Source: Ceratodon purpureus
Taxonomy: Eukaryota; Streptophyta; Bryopsida; Pseudoditrichales; Ditrichaceae
Assembly: GCA_014871385.1 (NCBI GenBank)
Contig: CM026425.1
Coordinates: forward strand, 18,432,637 to 18,496,636
DNA: 64,000 nucleotides
Direction of reading: 5' to 3'
How positions within the stretch are numbered: position 1 is the stretch's first letter; every line of letters starts with the position of its first letter. Below are positions 63,725-64,000 of the stretch, one piece after another. The notes below the pieces were generated by a model. That model had not been told where the DNA came from and ran no database searches. It was given only the letters and a program-made list of their open reading frames with translations. The position numbers and the translations under genes were made by a program.

Positions 63725-64000
63725 CTACAGAAACCATCAATTTCTGTTAGATTTCATAAAACAAGACCTTTTTATTAGCAATTACTAAGATTCAAAATGC
63801 GTTTCATTCATAATATTAGACAATTAATAGATGTACATGAAATAGATTTTAAAACCATAGAAAGGCAATAAGAAGTATCTTGAAAAACATGTATTTTTAA
63901 ATCTTATACAAAAAATGTCTCAAATGAACCAATATAAATATAAATTCATTTATGGTGATGTATTACTTTACAAAGAACAAAATTTGTTCTTGATAATAAC
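63725..64000 (-). other. dynein intron running off the window edge
   Basis: AT-rich, no exon signal. The next upstream dynein exon is presumably past 64000. Confidence 0.6.

Overview
The window is nuclear DNA of a land plant. It has small spliced genes in AT-rich intergenic sequence, a TIR-NB-LRR immune receptor, a secreted GDSL esterase, a plant-type complex I subunit, a Ty1/copia retrotransposon and several DNA transposons. An intact axonemal inner-arm dynein heavy chain means the organism makes flagellated sperm, so it is not a flowering plant. The TIR domain wording and the inner-arm dynein class fit a bryophyte, most likely a moss; this is inference and I cannot name the species.

Layout. 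0.25-2.5 kb: six-exon zinc-knuckle gene like ZCCHC9 (+). 2.5-5.2 kb: AT-rich sequence with a small CACTA-like MITE. 5.2-7.1 kb: incomplete model of an unrecognised spliced gene (+). 8.48-9.08 kb: short-chain dehydrogenase pseudogene. 9.77-14.96 kb: complete, very young copia element with intact polyprotein, LTRs differing at one base and a 5-bp target duplication. 15.7-24 kb: transposon graveyard, with a 400-bp inverted-repeat element carrying a tRNA-like promoter box, two elements ending in TTTAACCCCTAA-type repeats, pogo/Tigger transposase relics, and a 1.3-kb Mutator-like element with 316-bp terminal inverted repeats and a 9-bp target duplication. 24-27.5 kb: no recognisable gene. 28.8-32.6 kb: nine-exon seven-transmembrane protein (+). 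33.3-35.0 kb: five-exon GDSL esterase (-). 36.05-39.92 kb: five-exon TIR-NB-LRR gene (-). 42.4-42.9 kb: two-exon complex I accessory subunit (+). 42.9-46.4 kb: AT-rich, no gene. 46.44-63.72 kb: 32 exons of the dynein heavy chain (-), from the end of the linker to the true C-terminus, with the N-terminal part beyond the right edge.

The genes do not form a pathway. The clearest unusual signals are: a copia primer-binding site that matches the anticodon arm of initiator tRNA-Met rather than its 3' end; the Mutator-like palindrome; a 409-bp MITE with a long (TA)n core inside a dynein intron; a probable GC-AG intron in the dynein gene; and a dynein gene in which 29 of 31 introns are phase 0 and 16 are bounded by AG|GT on both the donor and the acceptor side or nearly so. 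Exon models were read by hand from splice signals and reading frame. All multi-exon models except the 5.2-7.1 kb locus close in frame.
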